Positions 33,849 to 45,223 of a stretch of DNA of 64,000 nt are shown here, one piece after another. Where the stretch lies: the NCBI GenBank assembly GCA_946122785.1, contig CAMGYJ010000002.1, forward strand, positions 25,952,492 through 26,016,491, written 5' to 3'. The translations under genes and the position numbers were made by a program. Under the pieces are notes generated by a model. That model did no database searches. It saw nothing but the letters and a program-made list of their open reading frames with translations, and was not told where the DNA came from. Origin of the DNA: Linum tenue (lineage: Eukaryota > Streptophyta > Magnoliopsida > Malpighiales > Linaceae). Within the stretch, counting starts at the first letter, position 1. Each line of letters begins with the position of its first letter.

Positions 33849-36800
33849 ATGGGTTTTGTCGGAATGGAATGTTACATCCAATTCCATGTGTTTGTTGAAG
33901 GGAAAGGGTTCCATGGAGTCCTTGGCGGTACCACACCGTGCCCGACGGTGTCAGCTACTGAAGAACAGATCAATCGATGGAAGGTAAATGATGCCAGGGT
34001 TCGGTCTTTGCTATTGGGATCAGTGGATCCAATAACCTGTCTCGGCCTCCATCTGCATGCTATGGCTAATGCAATGTGGAAGAAGTTGTCTGCTACTTAT
34101 TCAACGGCGAACGTTTCACACTAATTTGAGATTTAATTTGAACTTGCTCGGTTGGAGCAAGGCGACAGGGACGTGGAGGCTAACCTGACCCATATGCAAA
34201 AAATTTGGATCGAGGAAGATTTGCTGACCATGTCCCTCTGTCCAGTTGCCGTATCTGCTGCTGTTATTGAAGAAAGTAGCGCACCGGCCCACTCCATTTT
34301 CTAATGAGACTTCGTCCTGAATTAGAAAGTATTCGATCTAGTATCATTCATCGCGGGGAGCTGAAGATGGATGACATACTTGGAGAACTCGTGCGTGAAG
34401 AAACCCGACTCCAAACCCAAGCTCGGTTGGATGTGGCCCAGAGGAAGGTGATTATGCTCTTGCTGTTGATGCTGCTCCTGATGCTAACGCCTATGCAGTT
34501 GGGCGTCCTCAATTCCGGCGTCGGGTACCCGTCTCCGAGCTTCAATGCCATCACTTTCAAGAGAAGGGGCACCTGCAGAAGCATTGTCGGTGTCGTAACT
34601 TTTGTGTTTGCTGCAAGAAAGGGAACCATATCATCGTAGACTTCCATCTCTTTCAGAAACACCATGGCAAGACCCCTGACTCGGCACATGCTTCTCGTCC
34701 CGCCTATGTCATTCCGCAGGCTGAGGTAGCTACCTCTAGTGTCTCGGTTGCCTCCATTGAACAGCTTGTCAATGCAGCACTCCAGAAGTCTCATCCTACT
34801 GCTATTAGCTATGCATTTGCCACAATTAAGGGGACATGTAATATTTCTCCTTGGATTCTCGATTTGGCATGTTTTAACCTTATGACCAGCAGTCTTAAGA
34901 AGTTGAACAACATCACTCCAATTCATAATATGGCTCTTCGATGTCACTAATGTGGGGTGTGTGCGAGAAGCCTCGGTTGCTTTAAATGATACTCTGCATG
35001 TCCCATCCTGGTCCCTAACCTTGTGTCTGTTGGGAAGTTAACTGATCAGGGGTGTTCGGTTTTGTTTGCCCCCTCTGGTTGTGTTGTGTAGGATTTAAAG
35101 ACGAGGAGGCAGATCGGAAGGGGAGTAAGAAAGGGAGGATCTTTCATTTGGAGGAACTATCAAGTCCATCATCCAGTTTCTCAGTGTCTAGGAATGTCAG
35201 TAGTCATGCGTCGTCTTTGGTGTCTTCATCGAGTCCTTCTTGTTCATTACCTGTCAGTTTTTTCTAGTGTGTTTGATAATGTATGGGAATTATGGCACTC
35301 TCGCCTTGGTCACCCAAACTCTGGTCGTCTTAAAACTATGTTTCATCAATATTTGCTTGGGAATAAATATGTGACTACTCCGTTGAACAGAACTTGCACT
35401 AGTTGTGTTGAAACTAAAACTGCAAGTATCTCTTTCCCTTCTAGTTCGACTGTCATCACTAAACCTTTTCACATAATTCACATTGATTTATGGGGTCCCT
35501 CATCGGAAGTTTCTCGTCGTTGGTATCGATACTTGGCCTTATTTATTGACCATGCTACACGGTGTACATGGGTGTGTTTTATGCGTCTCAAGTCGGACCT
35601 TCAATCAATTGCTACTGAATTTTCGAAAATGATTAAAATGCAGTTTGATACTCCGGTGAAGATTGTGCGGTCCGACCCAGGTGGTGAATTCAGCTCATCA
35701 CCCTTCTTGAAGTGTATCCTCCCTTGGTATGTTGTATCAAAAATCATGTCCCGGTGTTTAACAACATAATGGGTTGGTGGAGCGTAAAAATCGGCACATG
35801 ATGGAGCTTACCCGGGCACTTCTTCTTGCGTCGCATGTTCCTTCTCGATTTTGGCTTGAAGCAGTTACCACTACTGTTCGTCTTATTAACTATCAGGTCA
35901 CTCATATTCTTTGTCAATTCAGTCCCTATTTTGGTTTGTATTCTCGTCATCCTGACTATTCGCGTCTTCGTGTCTTTGGATGTCTATGTTTTGTGCTTTT
36001 TCCCTGTCGTGAGAGAACTAAATTGTCATCTAAAACTTCTCGTTGTGCTTTTCTCGGTTATAGTGATGTACACAAGGGTTATTTGTGCTATGATCCCACC
36101 CTTCAACATGTGTGCATTGCTGCTACGATTGTCGTCTTAGAGCATTTTATGTTCTTTTCTCCCACTTCGTCTGCGTCCTTATTTTTCCCTCCATTTCCGA
36201 TGTTTCCTTATGATGATGACGTTCTGGATGATCCGCCCATGGGGGACACATCTCTTGCTAGCCCCGATATGCCTCCCTCCCATCCCTCGGCCCGTCATCT
36301 CTGACTTCCCCAGCTAGCAGCTCGACCTCCGTTTCCTCAACTAACTTTGGGTATGGTTCCTCATCATCTTTGACGTTGAGTGGATCTGCGCCATCATCTC
36401 TTGAGACCCCTCTAGCTCTACGTCGATCCGACCGCACGACTCAAGGTCAACTCCCTCCTCGGTATGATGACTTTGTTACTTATGGGGTTGAGGCCATCAT
36501 TGTTCGTACGAGACTACGAGTTACAAACAGGCCAAAGGTAATCCAATTTGGGATAAGGCTATGGACACTAAATTTGACGCATTACATGCTAATCGTACGT
36601 GGTCATTGGTTCCTCGGCCCCCTCTTGAAGTTCCTGTGGTTGGGTGTCGATGGTTGTACAGGGTTATATATGGTTCCAGATGGGTCAGTTGAGCGCTGTA
36701 GGGCGCGATTGGTTGCTCAGGGATTTACTCAGGAGTAAGGTGTAGATTATGGTGAGACATTTTCCCCTCTTGCAAAGATGTCTACCGTTCGTATTTTGCT

Positions 36801-38054
36801 TGTTGTTGTTGCATTTAGAGGGTGGCCTATGTTTCAGTTAGATGTGAAAAATGCATTTTTGCATGGTGATCTGAAGGAAATGGTGTATTTGGAGCGTCAT
36901 CCAGGCTATACTCTTGGAACCCCTGATCAAGTGTGTCTACTTCATCGATCATTGTATGGTCTCAAGCAGGCACCTAGGGCATGGTTTGACAAATTTCAGG
37001 CTACTGTATTACAGCTGGGGTTTCAGTAAAGCCTGAATGATCCACCCTTGTTCACTAAGTCATCTGCGGCTGGCCTCGTGGTTCTTCTCTTGTATATTGA
37101 TGACATGGTTATTACTAGGGATGATGAGCTTGGCATTCGGCAGTTAAAACAAGGGCTGCACTCGGCGTTCATCTTAAAGGACTTGGGTGACTTGACTTAC
37201 TTTCTTGGTCTTGAAGTTTCTAGCAGCTCTCGTGGGATCCTTCTTAGCCAGCGGAAGTATATTGGTGATCTGTTGAGTGAACACAATGTTGATGAATGCA
37301 AGCCGGTCATCACCCCCATGGAGTTGAATTTGAAGCTTAGTAGGACCTCTGGTGATATGTTGACTGATGGTTCTATTTATCTTAGTCTGGTGGGTAGTAT
37401 AATATACTTATCAGTGACTCGACCTGGCATTTCGTATGCTATTCAGATTGTCATTCAGTATATGGCTCCACCTCGGGTGGATCATCTCGCTGCTGCGCAT
37501 TGGATTTAGAGGTACCTGCATGGTACTCATGACGTATGCATGTTTTTTTTCCTGCTAATGGTTCGCTTGTTTTTCGTGCTTTCTCGGATTTTGATTTTGC
37601 AGGTTGTATCGACACTCGTCGGTCCACCACTGGGTGGTGCATTGAGTTCGGTGGCTCGTTCCTTTCCTGGCATTGTAAAAAGCAGGACAAGGTGTCAAAA
37701 TCGTCAACTAAGGCGAATTATCGCGTTATTTCCGATGTCTGATCCAAAATGGTATGGCTTCGCCGTCTCCTAGGGGACTTTGGTGCCACCTGTGCTCTTC
37801 CCATGGCGTTGTTCGTCGATAACACGAGTGCCATCTAGATTGCAGTTAATGACGTGCTGCATGATCGTACGAAACACCTTGAGCTTCATGTTCACTATGT
37901 CCGGGATTTGGTTCGCGATGGCTCTGTTCACCTTCACTGTGTTCGGACTGAGGATTAGCTGGCCGATCTCTTCACAAAGTCCTTCATGATCGCTCGGCAT
38001 TGGTACCTGTCTAGCAAATTGATGTTTCATCACCAACATCAATTTGGGGGAGGC
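33849..38054 (+). pseudogene. Ty1/copia gag-pol relic
   Basis: Order on the plus strand: gag (NRWKVNDARVRSLLLGSVD near 33990); a Cys-rich knuckle region near 34550-34625; a protease site reading WILDLACFN near 34850, where the usual D-S/T-G triad is lost; GAG-pre-integrase (WHSRLGHPNSGRL, 35290); integrase core (HIDLWGP, RSDPGGEF); RT (QLDVKNAFLHGDL at 36840, SLYGLKQAPRAWF, YIDDM at 37095); RNase H (KQDKVSKSSTKANYR at 37683) to the stop near 38058. Many stops and frameshifts interrupt it, for example at about 34124, 36302, 36736, 37027 and 37508. No 5' LTR or primer site is seen before 33849. Confidence 0.85.
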
Positions 38055-38374
38055 TGTTGAGCAGTGCATGTCGTTTTGGTGTACCTGGGTCATTTTGTAT
38101 ATATGGGTTTACGTATTGTAGTTCTGGACTGTAGAGAGACTGGGTTCTAACTCAATGACCGAGCCCATGCACCCATGCACGAGTGAGAGGAGACGTGCTA
38201 GGGTTATGGGATTTTGGGTATATATACTTTGTGTGTGTGATCGGCGGAACTCAACCTAAACCAAGTGGAATTTGCTTCTTGAAAGTTCAACCTCTCCCGT
38301 GGATTAGTCCTGGCATTCCAGGGATACCACGTTAAATCGGCTTGTGTCATTTAAGTTTCTGTAAGTTGACATGT
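38055..38374 (+). repeat. 3' LTR of the copia relic
   Basis: It follows the polypurine tract tttgggggaggc at 38044-38054, starts TGTTGAGCAG and probably ends near gttgaca at 38374. A tatatatac element lies near 38220. The right boundary is approximate because no 5' copy is available for comparison. Confidence 0.6.
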
Positions 38375-40353
38375 ATCATAGCTTATTTTGTTGTCCGGGT
38401 CTAGGGAGGTAGACTTATGTTTGATGGACCCTCATCCTGTGAACTCAAGATTTGAGATCTATGTATATGGCAAATCAAAGGAGATATATGCATTTGTCTG
38501 GCGGATCTAAATGAAATATGCATATATCTAGTGGATCAAATGGAGATCTAAATAAAATAAAATAAAATAAAAAAGATTTGGTTTATGGAGGATCAAACAA
38601 AGATCTTCATATGGTATTTCGTGTCTCAAAGAGCCCGCCAATACAAGGTGGTTTGGCTTATCAAAATAATCGCTCGAGGAGAGATCACGACGTTCTTGGT
38701 ACCTATCTTGAGGGATGATTGTTTCCCATCCAAATACCACATCAGAAAGGCAAGGAAAATGATACTTGGATTATATAAGTGCCCACCTAATTCCATTAGT
38801 GTGCGGCATTTATGAAAGGTACCCAAAGTGGATTTGACCCCAAGAGGACAATGGCATACTAATAGATCTGGTTCAACATCTATACTTAATCGATTGGAAA
38901 TGATTTGTTTGATCTATTCTAAGAAATCTTCCTCATCTAAGCATTCAAACACAAATAATCTTAACACATTATTCTAAGTGATCATCATATAGGTCATATT
39001 CATTCATAGTCATACATCCAAGCATAAAAGTTCAACAATCCACGAGATTCGAAAACAAAAGTTTAAGAATTCGCATTATGCTTAATAAGCATTATCCGCA
39101 AAGTTTATCGAAGTTCTCAAAAAGTTTCAAAACTTGTTGCTCAGATGACATGAATCACATAAATAGAGAAAACACACGAGCACACACTATGAACACATCA
39201 AAGGCATCAACGCTAGTACCCATACACCCTCCCAACTTGAAGATCACATTGTTCACAATGGAAAACAAGAGAGAAGGGTGGAAATGGTTACCGCCATTAG
39301 TATAAGTGAGGAGAATGGGAGAAGAAACATGGGAGGTTTGAGTCCAAAAAGATAGCAAACATACCACGAAGCTATGATCATTTCATCTAATACATCAATG
39401 ACACTAAGCTACATATGGTTTGGTTTTGTTCTCGAAGGAAGCATATTTTGATATTTAGCTTCTTATTCGCAATCAATATAGAAATTAGAACAAACATAAT
39501 GCAAAATGGATAATCTATTGGGTCTAGATTTCGTGTTGTGCCGGCCATAATTTTTCTCGGTCATTTATTGAATATATTATTACACGTGAGATAGTGTCTT
39601 GCTCGTATTTGTTACCTTTAGCGAAACCAAACACCTACTTAAACTCGGGAAAAAGTCTCTACTCTCTAGGAAAACACATTAACTCGGATGGAGACTCAAC
39701 CTTGAGTAATGCATTGTATTCGTTGATTATGACGTTTATGGACTCGATGAATTGAATGAATTTATGGATTCACGGGTTCCAAGTTGCATTTAGTTTTGTG
39801 GACCATTTCATAAATATTAAAAGTTTAAAGTACTAAAATGTCATACTTCAAAACTTCAGGTATTCAAAAGTAATTGTTGACATAATTTCATGATAAGAAA
39901 ATTAAATTTTAGGCTAAAACATAAAGTACACAAACAGTAAATACAAAATTGTAACTTTATGAAAATCCATTAATCTATTTTATCAATTCTCTAATCCATT
40001 GGATTTAATTCAGATGAATTAAGACTAAATGAATTCGAATTAGGTGCATATTCAGTTGATGTATTCAATGGTTACTTAGCCCGTCTAAGCGTGTTGTATT
40101 GAGTTGAGACGATGCTAATACCAATAATTAGTGGATATTCATATTTGATCGATGTTCAATATGCACTTTGGCTTGTAACTTAACCACAAAAAGGAGAAAG
40201 AATTAGAACCAAATAGACAATAAAATCAATATTTATTGCAATTTTATTCTGAGAAAATACAAATCTTATTTCAATCAATACGCCATACGTTATTTTCTCA
40301 CCTTCAAAATCCCAACTTATCATTTTTTCACTAATTTTCCATTTGATTCTTTT
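38375..40353. other. Intergenic, with Athila-like spacer remnant
   Basis: AT-rich with no gene that I can support. A segment at about 39220-39300 (accctcccaacttgaagatc, cattgttcacaatgg) resembles the ORF-end segment of element E at 21040-21070, so an old minus-strand spacer is present. A short aaataaaataaaataaaat repeat lies at about 38550. Confidence 0.5.
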
Positions 40354-40431
40354 TCATGGGATGTTCCACCAGAAGTAATAGTACCAATAATATTCTGAAA
40401 GCAGAGCTTTCTCATCTTCTATTGGCACCAT
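40354..40431 (-). CDS. Micropeptide copy A, 25 aa, aromatic-rich
   Basis: A minus-strand ORF with ATG at 40429-40431 and TGA at 40354-40356. It begins MVPIEDEKALLSE and ends with a run of Tyr, Trp and Phe followed by WNIP. Two other ORFs of exactly 25 codons (40863 and 45051) encode the same peptide with silent or conservative changes. Relative to copy C, codons 10, 12, 13, 15, 18 and 19 differ silently, and codons 14 and 20 differ aromatic for aromatic. The context before the ATG, gagatcaaaatgg, is conserved. A TATA box lies 69 nt upstream at 40500-40507. I recognise no family. The acidic head and wide aromatic tail could bind a membrane or protein surface, but that is a guess. Confidence 0.65.
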   Translation of the reverse strand: MVPIEDEKALLSEYYWYYYFWWNIP

Positions 40432-40862
40432 TTTGATCTCTAACTTGATTGTATACTTTAGGTTTGTTTTTATGCTCTCTTATCTTTCATTGGTGTGAGT
40501 TTATATATTTGTAGGATTTTGCTGCAGATTCAATTTTTTCAGTTCCCTACAATAAATAAATTTGCCAGTATGCAACAAAGTAACAACAATATTTAGTTTC
40601 ATCGAAGGTTATGGAACTATGACAAGAGTTTTTTCCGGTACACTCCGACTGTGTATGAAACTTGTAACTCTTATTCAAGATTTTTCGATTGTTTTGAGAC
40701 AGCTCATAATACCAAGAGACCATAGAAACTCCTGCCACACAGTTCCCTAACCTTCCATGCATTAAATATTATTGTTCCACATTTATTAATTGTTACATAA
40801 GAATCACTAAAAAAACTCAATCTAAAATAAACACACAATATCCTACAAAGTTGGAGATCAAA
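40432..40862. promoter_or_regulatory. Shared upstream region of divergent micropeptide copies A and B
   Basis: 431 bp separate the two start codons, which point away from each other. TATATAAA on the minus strand at 40500-40507 suits copy A. Copy B has only weak candidates (ttaaatatta near 40763). No longer ORF explains this stretch. Confidence 0.4.
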
Positions 40863-40940
40863 ATGGTGCCAGTAGAAGATGAGAAAGCTTTGGTTTCAGA
40901 GTATTATTGGTACTATTACTGGTGGTGGAATATCTCATGA
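40863..40940 (+). CDS. Micropeptide copy B, 25 aa, aromatic-rich
   Basis: A plus-strand ORF, ATG at 40863 and TGA at 40938-40940. It begins MVPVEDEKALVSE, has the YYWYYYWWW-type aromatic tail and ends in NIS, where copies A and C end in NIP. The last residue change (tct for cca) is the only clearly non-conservative one. The upstream context ttggagatcaaa matches copy A. The sequence diverges quickly after the stop, so conservation is centred on the ORF. Divergent from copy A. Confidence 0.65.
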   Translation: MVPVEDEKALVSEYYWYYYWWWNIS

Positions 40941-41329
40941 AGAATAATGTAATGGTGAAGAGGGGGCGACGGAGGGATCGTACCATTCGAGCCTTTTTTT
41001 CATGCTTTTCCCGGAGGTCTGGAGAAAGCTGCAATCAATAGGGTTTTCCTAGCCCTCCCTTCCCGAAAGGAAGAACGTGAATTTTTTTTCCTTTCCACAG
41101 GGTGAAGCTACAAACATAAGTAAGGAATAATGAAATGGAAATACTGGAGCTGGGAAATTACATATTGAGTTTATAAAAAAAAATGTGTAATCCACTCAAT
41201 AAAGTGTAATAATGTTGATTTTATTGTCTATGAAATTCTACTTATCTTTTCCCTTTTTCGATGGTTATGTTATCATGGTAATTGCATGTTTGAGTTCGAG
41301 TCAAATATACATCTACAAAAGTATATAAA

Positions 41330-42310
41330 GAGGAATATCAGGATCAGATCAATTGAACATGTAGTAGGAAACAAGGTCATGTCCCACAATGACTAACATT
41401 ACTAGTACTGAGCTTATAACTAATAATTGCTATCTAATCAATAAGGAAGGATTTTGAGTGCTAACTAAATGAAGTAAAAATAAAAACAAACTAAGGGAGA
41501 ACCATTCGGGCATTAGAATTAATCTCTCTAGCCAAATCATAAAATTTCAATCCACTTTCTTGCAATTAGCATACTATCAGAAGGATAATGTAACAAAGAT
41601 TTGTGTCTTGGATTCCCCTATTAATCGTCACCTTAATCTAGAGAGTTATTATGATGTTCAATCAATCTTTGGTGATATTTTCTTCTGGGACAAGAATCAC
41701 ACATAAATAATGGAGATCAATCTCATAAATAAATGAAAGACAGACACCACTCAATTCATGAGAGTAACTAAATTAAAACCAAAAACCAATTTAGGGTTCA
41801 TCACTTCATCTACATCTAACCAACTTCATGAGAATTAGCTCATGTGAAGAGAGAAAACAAACACAAGAAGAGAGAAATTTACCACCATGCATCTTCAAAT
41901 TTCTTCAATCTTCAATAAGGGACGTTATCGGTTATTGGTTAACCAAAAGTTGATAAGTTTTTAACGGTTTTAGTTTGGATGAATCCAAAATGCAAACTCA
42001 TAATTTGGGGAGTTCAAAATGGAGTCAGAAAAGCAACAAGAAGTATGAAAATAAGAAAGAAGTCTACTATATACATAAGTTGGAGACTACGCGCACGCTA
42101 ACGGTATTGACTTCGCTAGCATAAACTGTTTTTTATTGATTTTCTGTTTTGACCCACTTTGACTCTGACCCGGTGATAAAAATGGGTCGGCCGCTACAAG
42201 GTACCCGGTTGGAGGTCAAATTGTGTTATTTTTATCTTTGGTTTGCGAAATGCGCCTATTTTCCAATCTTTCTTTTCGCCTAACTCAATTTTTGGAATTC
42301 AAAGTTGAAC
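41330..42310 (-). repeat. Possible old LTR remnant
   Basis: The wording of this stretch (agggttcatcacttcatc, a ctaaccaacttcatgag region, then agagagaaa) resembles the layout of the minus-strand Athila-like LTRs at 9400-9720 and 27620-27700. I could not align it over length. No gene is seen. Confidence 0.3.
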
Positions 42311-42312
42311 AT

Positions 42313-42316
<4 letters not shown>

Positions 42317-42376
<60 letters not shown>
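42317..42376. repeat. (AT)n microsatellite, left block
   Basis: About 30 AT units ending directly at the left end of the MITE at 42377. Further (AT)n runs lie at 42781-42812 and 43091-43128. Confidence 0.95.
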
Positions 42377-42378
<2 letters not shown>

Positions 42379-42778
42379 GGAGTTCTACGGTACCCAGGGT
42401 GAAATCCGGGGTACCGCATACCTTGAGTAAGAAAACGCTATCTAGAACTTGAATTGACTGATCTTTTGGACATGATACTATACTCTAACCCTTAAAGATC
42501 AAAATCTAGGTCTTAATTCTATAAATCTTATACCCCAAGATCAATTTAATTAGAAACAATAATCGACGGTTATGATTCGTCCAAATATAGGCAAAAAAAT
42601 CAATGCACCATCTTAGGGTTTATAGTTTTGATTTAGATAATTAGGACCTAGGGTTCACTCATTAAGGGTTAGGGTATAGTATCATGCCTAAAAATCTTGC
42701 TAATTCGAGGTCTAGATAGTGTTTTCATACTCAAGGTATGCAGTACCCCGGATTTCACCCGGGGTACGGTAGAAGGCA

Positions 42779-42780
<2 letters not shown>
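42377..42780. mobile_element. MITE 1 in a TA microsatellite, 404 bp
   Basis: The terminal inverted repeats are about 60 nt with roughly nine differences. Both contain gggtgaaatccggggtac and gcataccttgagta. (AT)n abuts each end with no other sequence between. No coding capacity. Confidence 0.85.
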
Positions 42781-42812
<32 letters not shown>

Positions 42813-42814
<2 letters not shown>

Positions 42815-43088
42815 GTCAGACTGGTGTGCGTCAGGCGTATACTATACGTCAGGTACTACTAGTGAGATATCTCTATCTAGACCATGAATTAAATCGAGTT
42901 TGGGGTATGATACTATACCCTAACCTCTAATGGATAAACCCCAGGCACCGATTTTCTAAACCCTAACCCGAAGTTTGATTTAATGAAAAACAAAAATTGA
43001 CCGTTGAGATCGGCAGGAGCTCATCTAACCACATCTAACGGCTAGATCACCTGACATATAGTATACGCCTGACGTACACCAGTCATCA

Positions 43089-43090
<2 letters not shown>
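42813..43090. mobile_element. MITE 2 in a TA microsatellite, 278 bp
   Basis: The terminal inverted repeats are about 41 nt (gactggtgtgcgtcaggcgt against gactggtgtacgtcaggcgt in complement). It is flanked by (AT)n on both sides. The core gtacgtcaggcgta is shared with the elements at 31931 and 33525. Confidence 0.85.
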
Positions 43091-43134
<44 letters not shown>

Positions 43135-43640
43135 AGTGTGTGTGAATTTTCACTATATGTTGGATCTAAGTACGACATGTTATTTTAGTGGAATATTATA
43201 TGTTATAACTCATATGTTAGATGAGATTTGATATAATTTATCAGGATAAGTACAATATAATGTCTTTTTCCATATTTGTGGGCTAAACCGGACTAAAACG
43301 GGTGGCCCATAACTCTTGATCAACTAGCTCGACCAGATCCGGGTAAGCACGCGGGTTGACAACCTTGATTGAAAATCAAAATCATTAAACTTCCTATCTG
43401 TTTGATTTCGGTTAAATTCAAAAAATCAAATTAAACGACTCTATATCTAATGAATTGGCTTGTTAATCTTTATATCTTTTTTCTCTAATATTCATCTCTT
43501 GACTGATTATTTGGTGACACACCAACAATTGTGATCAGTCTTTTGCTTAGTAAGAGATCTCAGCAGGCCAACCATATATATTATCAATCTTTTGCAAAGA
43601 AGAAAAGGTAGAACTATAACTCAGAAGATAATAAAATCAA

Positions 43641-44926
43641 GGGCTAATACCACTACAACACCCGAACTATCGCGAAAATGCCACTTGTGTCCTATTGTTT
43701 CCAATATTCCATCTGTGTCCTGAACTATGATACTTTGTGTCATTTGTATCCTGTCAATTTCGTTGACCGTTAAAGATAACGGTTGACCAAACGGTGGTCA
43801 ACGCGAAGTTGACTTTTGTTGACGTGGCAAAAAAAGAGGCTGCCACATAGGTGCCACGTCATTGACCTAATATTTTTTTAATTCAAATTAAATAAAAAAA
43901 ATGATTTAAAATTAAAAAAAATGTAAATTCAATTATGTTATTAAACCAAAATAAAACATAATTTCTATAATTTCCTACCAAAATCCAACCTTCTCCTCTG
44001 TTTCTCCCCTTCCCTGTTTTCAGTTTTCACCACCGATGGGAACTCACAAGGTCGTCGCGTTCGATTCAATTGAAGGGCGTGGGGGTAGTAGATGCGGGAT
44101 CTGGGTTTTTTTCTGCGTTGTTCGCCAAACTCCTTGAGAAGCTGTCGCAAATTCCTCTCTGCGCCATCAATTTCGAATTCCCCGTCGTCTTCTTCCTCGA
44201 CCTAGCCCCTTCTCGATTTTGGTAAGCAATGTGGTTTTTGTATTACAACCAATGTAGGACTGGTCACCGCTGAAGAATCGCAATATGGATTTCAAGTGTT
44301 TCTGGCTTTCTAGGATTTCGAACCTACTGGCTCCAATCGATGGGGCGAGCGGCGGGGGGCCTGCCTCTGTCCATTCTGTCTTTGCCTCAGTCTCTGTTCG
44401 GGCGATTGGAGAAGAAGAGGAAGGAGCGAGGTCGGCGAGGCGCGGCGGGCGAGGTCGGTGAGGCGGGGAGTCGGTGAGGCGGGGATTGGGGAGGCGCGGG
44501 GTCGGCGAGGTCATCGTCGGAAGCGCAGGGTCTCGAAGGGGCGACGGCAGGCGGAATGGGAAAGGGGTCGATGAAGAAGGTGTTTGGTTTGGAGGGTGGA
44601 GGCGGCGTAAGATGAGGGAGGGAGGCAGAGAGTGATGATTAGGGTTTCAATTAGGTTAGGGGAAGAAGAGGTAGGATTTTTATTTTATTTTATATTTTAA
44701 TTATTTCTTTTTATTTTATTTTATTAATATTAGATGGAAAAAAATAATATTAAAAATTCCACGTCAGCTGCCACATCAGTGCTGACTAGATTTTCTGTTA
44801 AAAACTAACGGTCAACAAAAGTCAACACTAACGGAATCATAGTTCAGGACACAGATGGAATATTGGAAACAATAGGACACAAGTGGCATTTTCGCGATAG
44901 TTCGGGTGTTGTAGTGGTATTAGCCC
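43641..44926. mobile_element. Mutator-like element, 1286 bp, perfect 91-bp TIRs
   Basis: Both ends start gggctaataccactacaaca and are identical for 91 bp. The 9-bp duplication TAAAATCAA flanks it at 43632-43640 and 44927-44935, which is diagnostic of the Mutator superfamily. The interior at about 43970-44640 is GC-rich and may be captured gene sequence. The minus-strand frame at 44167-44514 (Pro/Arg-rich start, then HLKSILRFFSGDQSYIGC) is not recognised. No transposase, so it is non-autonomous. Confidence 0.9.
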
Positions 44927-45050
44927 TAAAATCAATACACATTGACTTATAAGTGAAAATTACATATTATTGCTTCATAATCATATTCCTAAACAGGAGA
45001 ATTTTCACTTCCTTATTACATATACTGTTTTCCGCACGTTCAAGCTTTCT

Positions 45051-45128
45051 TCATGGGATGTTCCACCACCAATAGTAGTACCAGTACCACTCCGAAACAA
45101 GAGCTTTCTCATCTTCTACTGGCACCAT
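45051..45128 (-). CDS. Micropeptide copy C, 25 aa, aromatic-rich
   Basis: A minus-strand ORF, ATG at 45126-45128 and TGA at 45051-45053. It begins MVPVEDEKALVSE and ends WYWYYYWWWNIP, so eight or nine of its last twelve residues are Trp or Tyr. A TATA box (TATATAAAC on the minus strand, 45216-45223) lies 88 nt upstream, and the same TATATAAACTC string precedes copy A. There is no signal peptide and no Cys. The ORF is too short for most gene finders. Expression is not shown by sequence; the case rests on three-way protein-level conservation. Confidence 0.65.
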   Translation of the reverse strand: MVPVEDEKALVSEWYWYYYWWWNIP

Positions 45129-45215
45129 CTTGATATCCAACCTGATCGAAATCTCTATATTTCTTCTTTTCTTGTGTGTGAGATTTGAGGCAGTATAGTG
45201 GTCAAGTTCGATGAG

Positions 45216-45223
45216 TTTATATA
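45216..45223 (-). promoter_or_regulatory. TATA box of micropeptide copy C
   Basis: TATATAAA on the minus strand, followed by CTC as in copy A (40500-40507). Spacing to the ATG would leave a leader of roughly 55-60 nt. Confidence 0.5.

Noticed and set aside
42697..42930. A 77-codon frame with an Ile-Tyr run
   Set aside because: The run is a translation of the (AT)n microsatellite between two MITEs.
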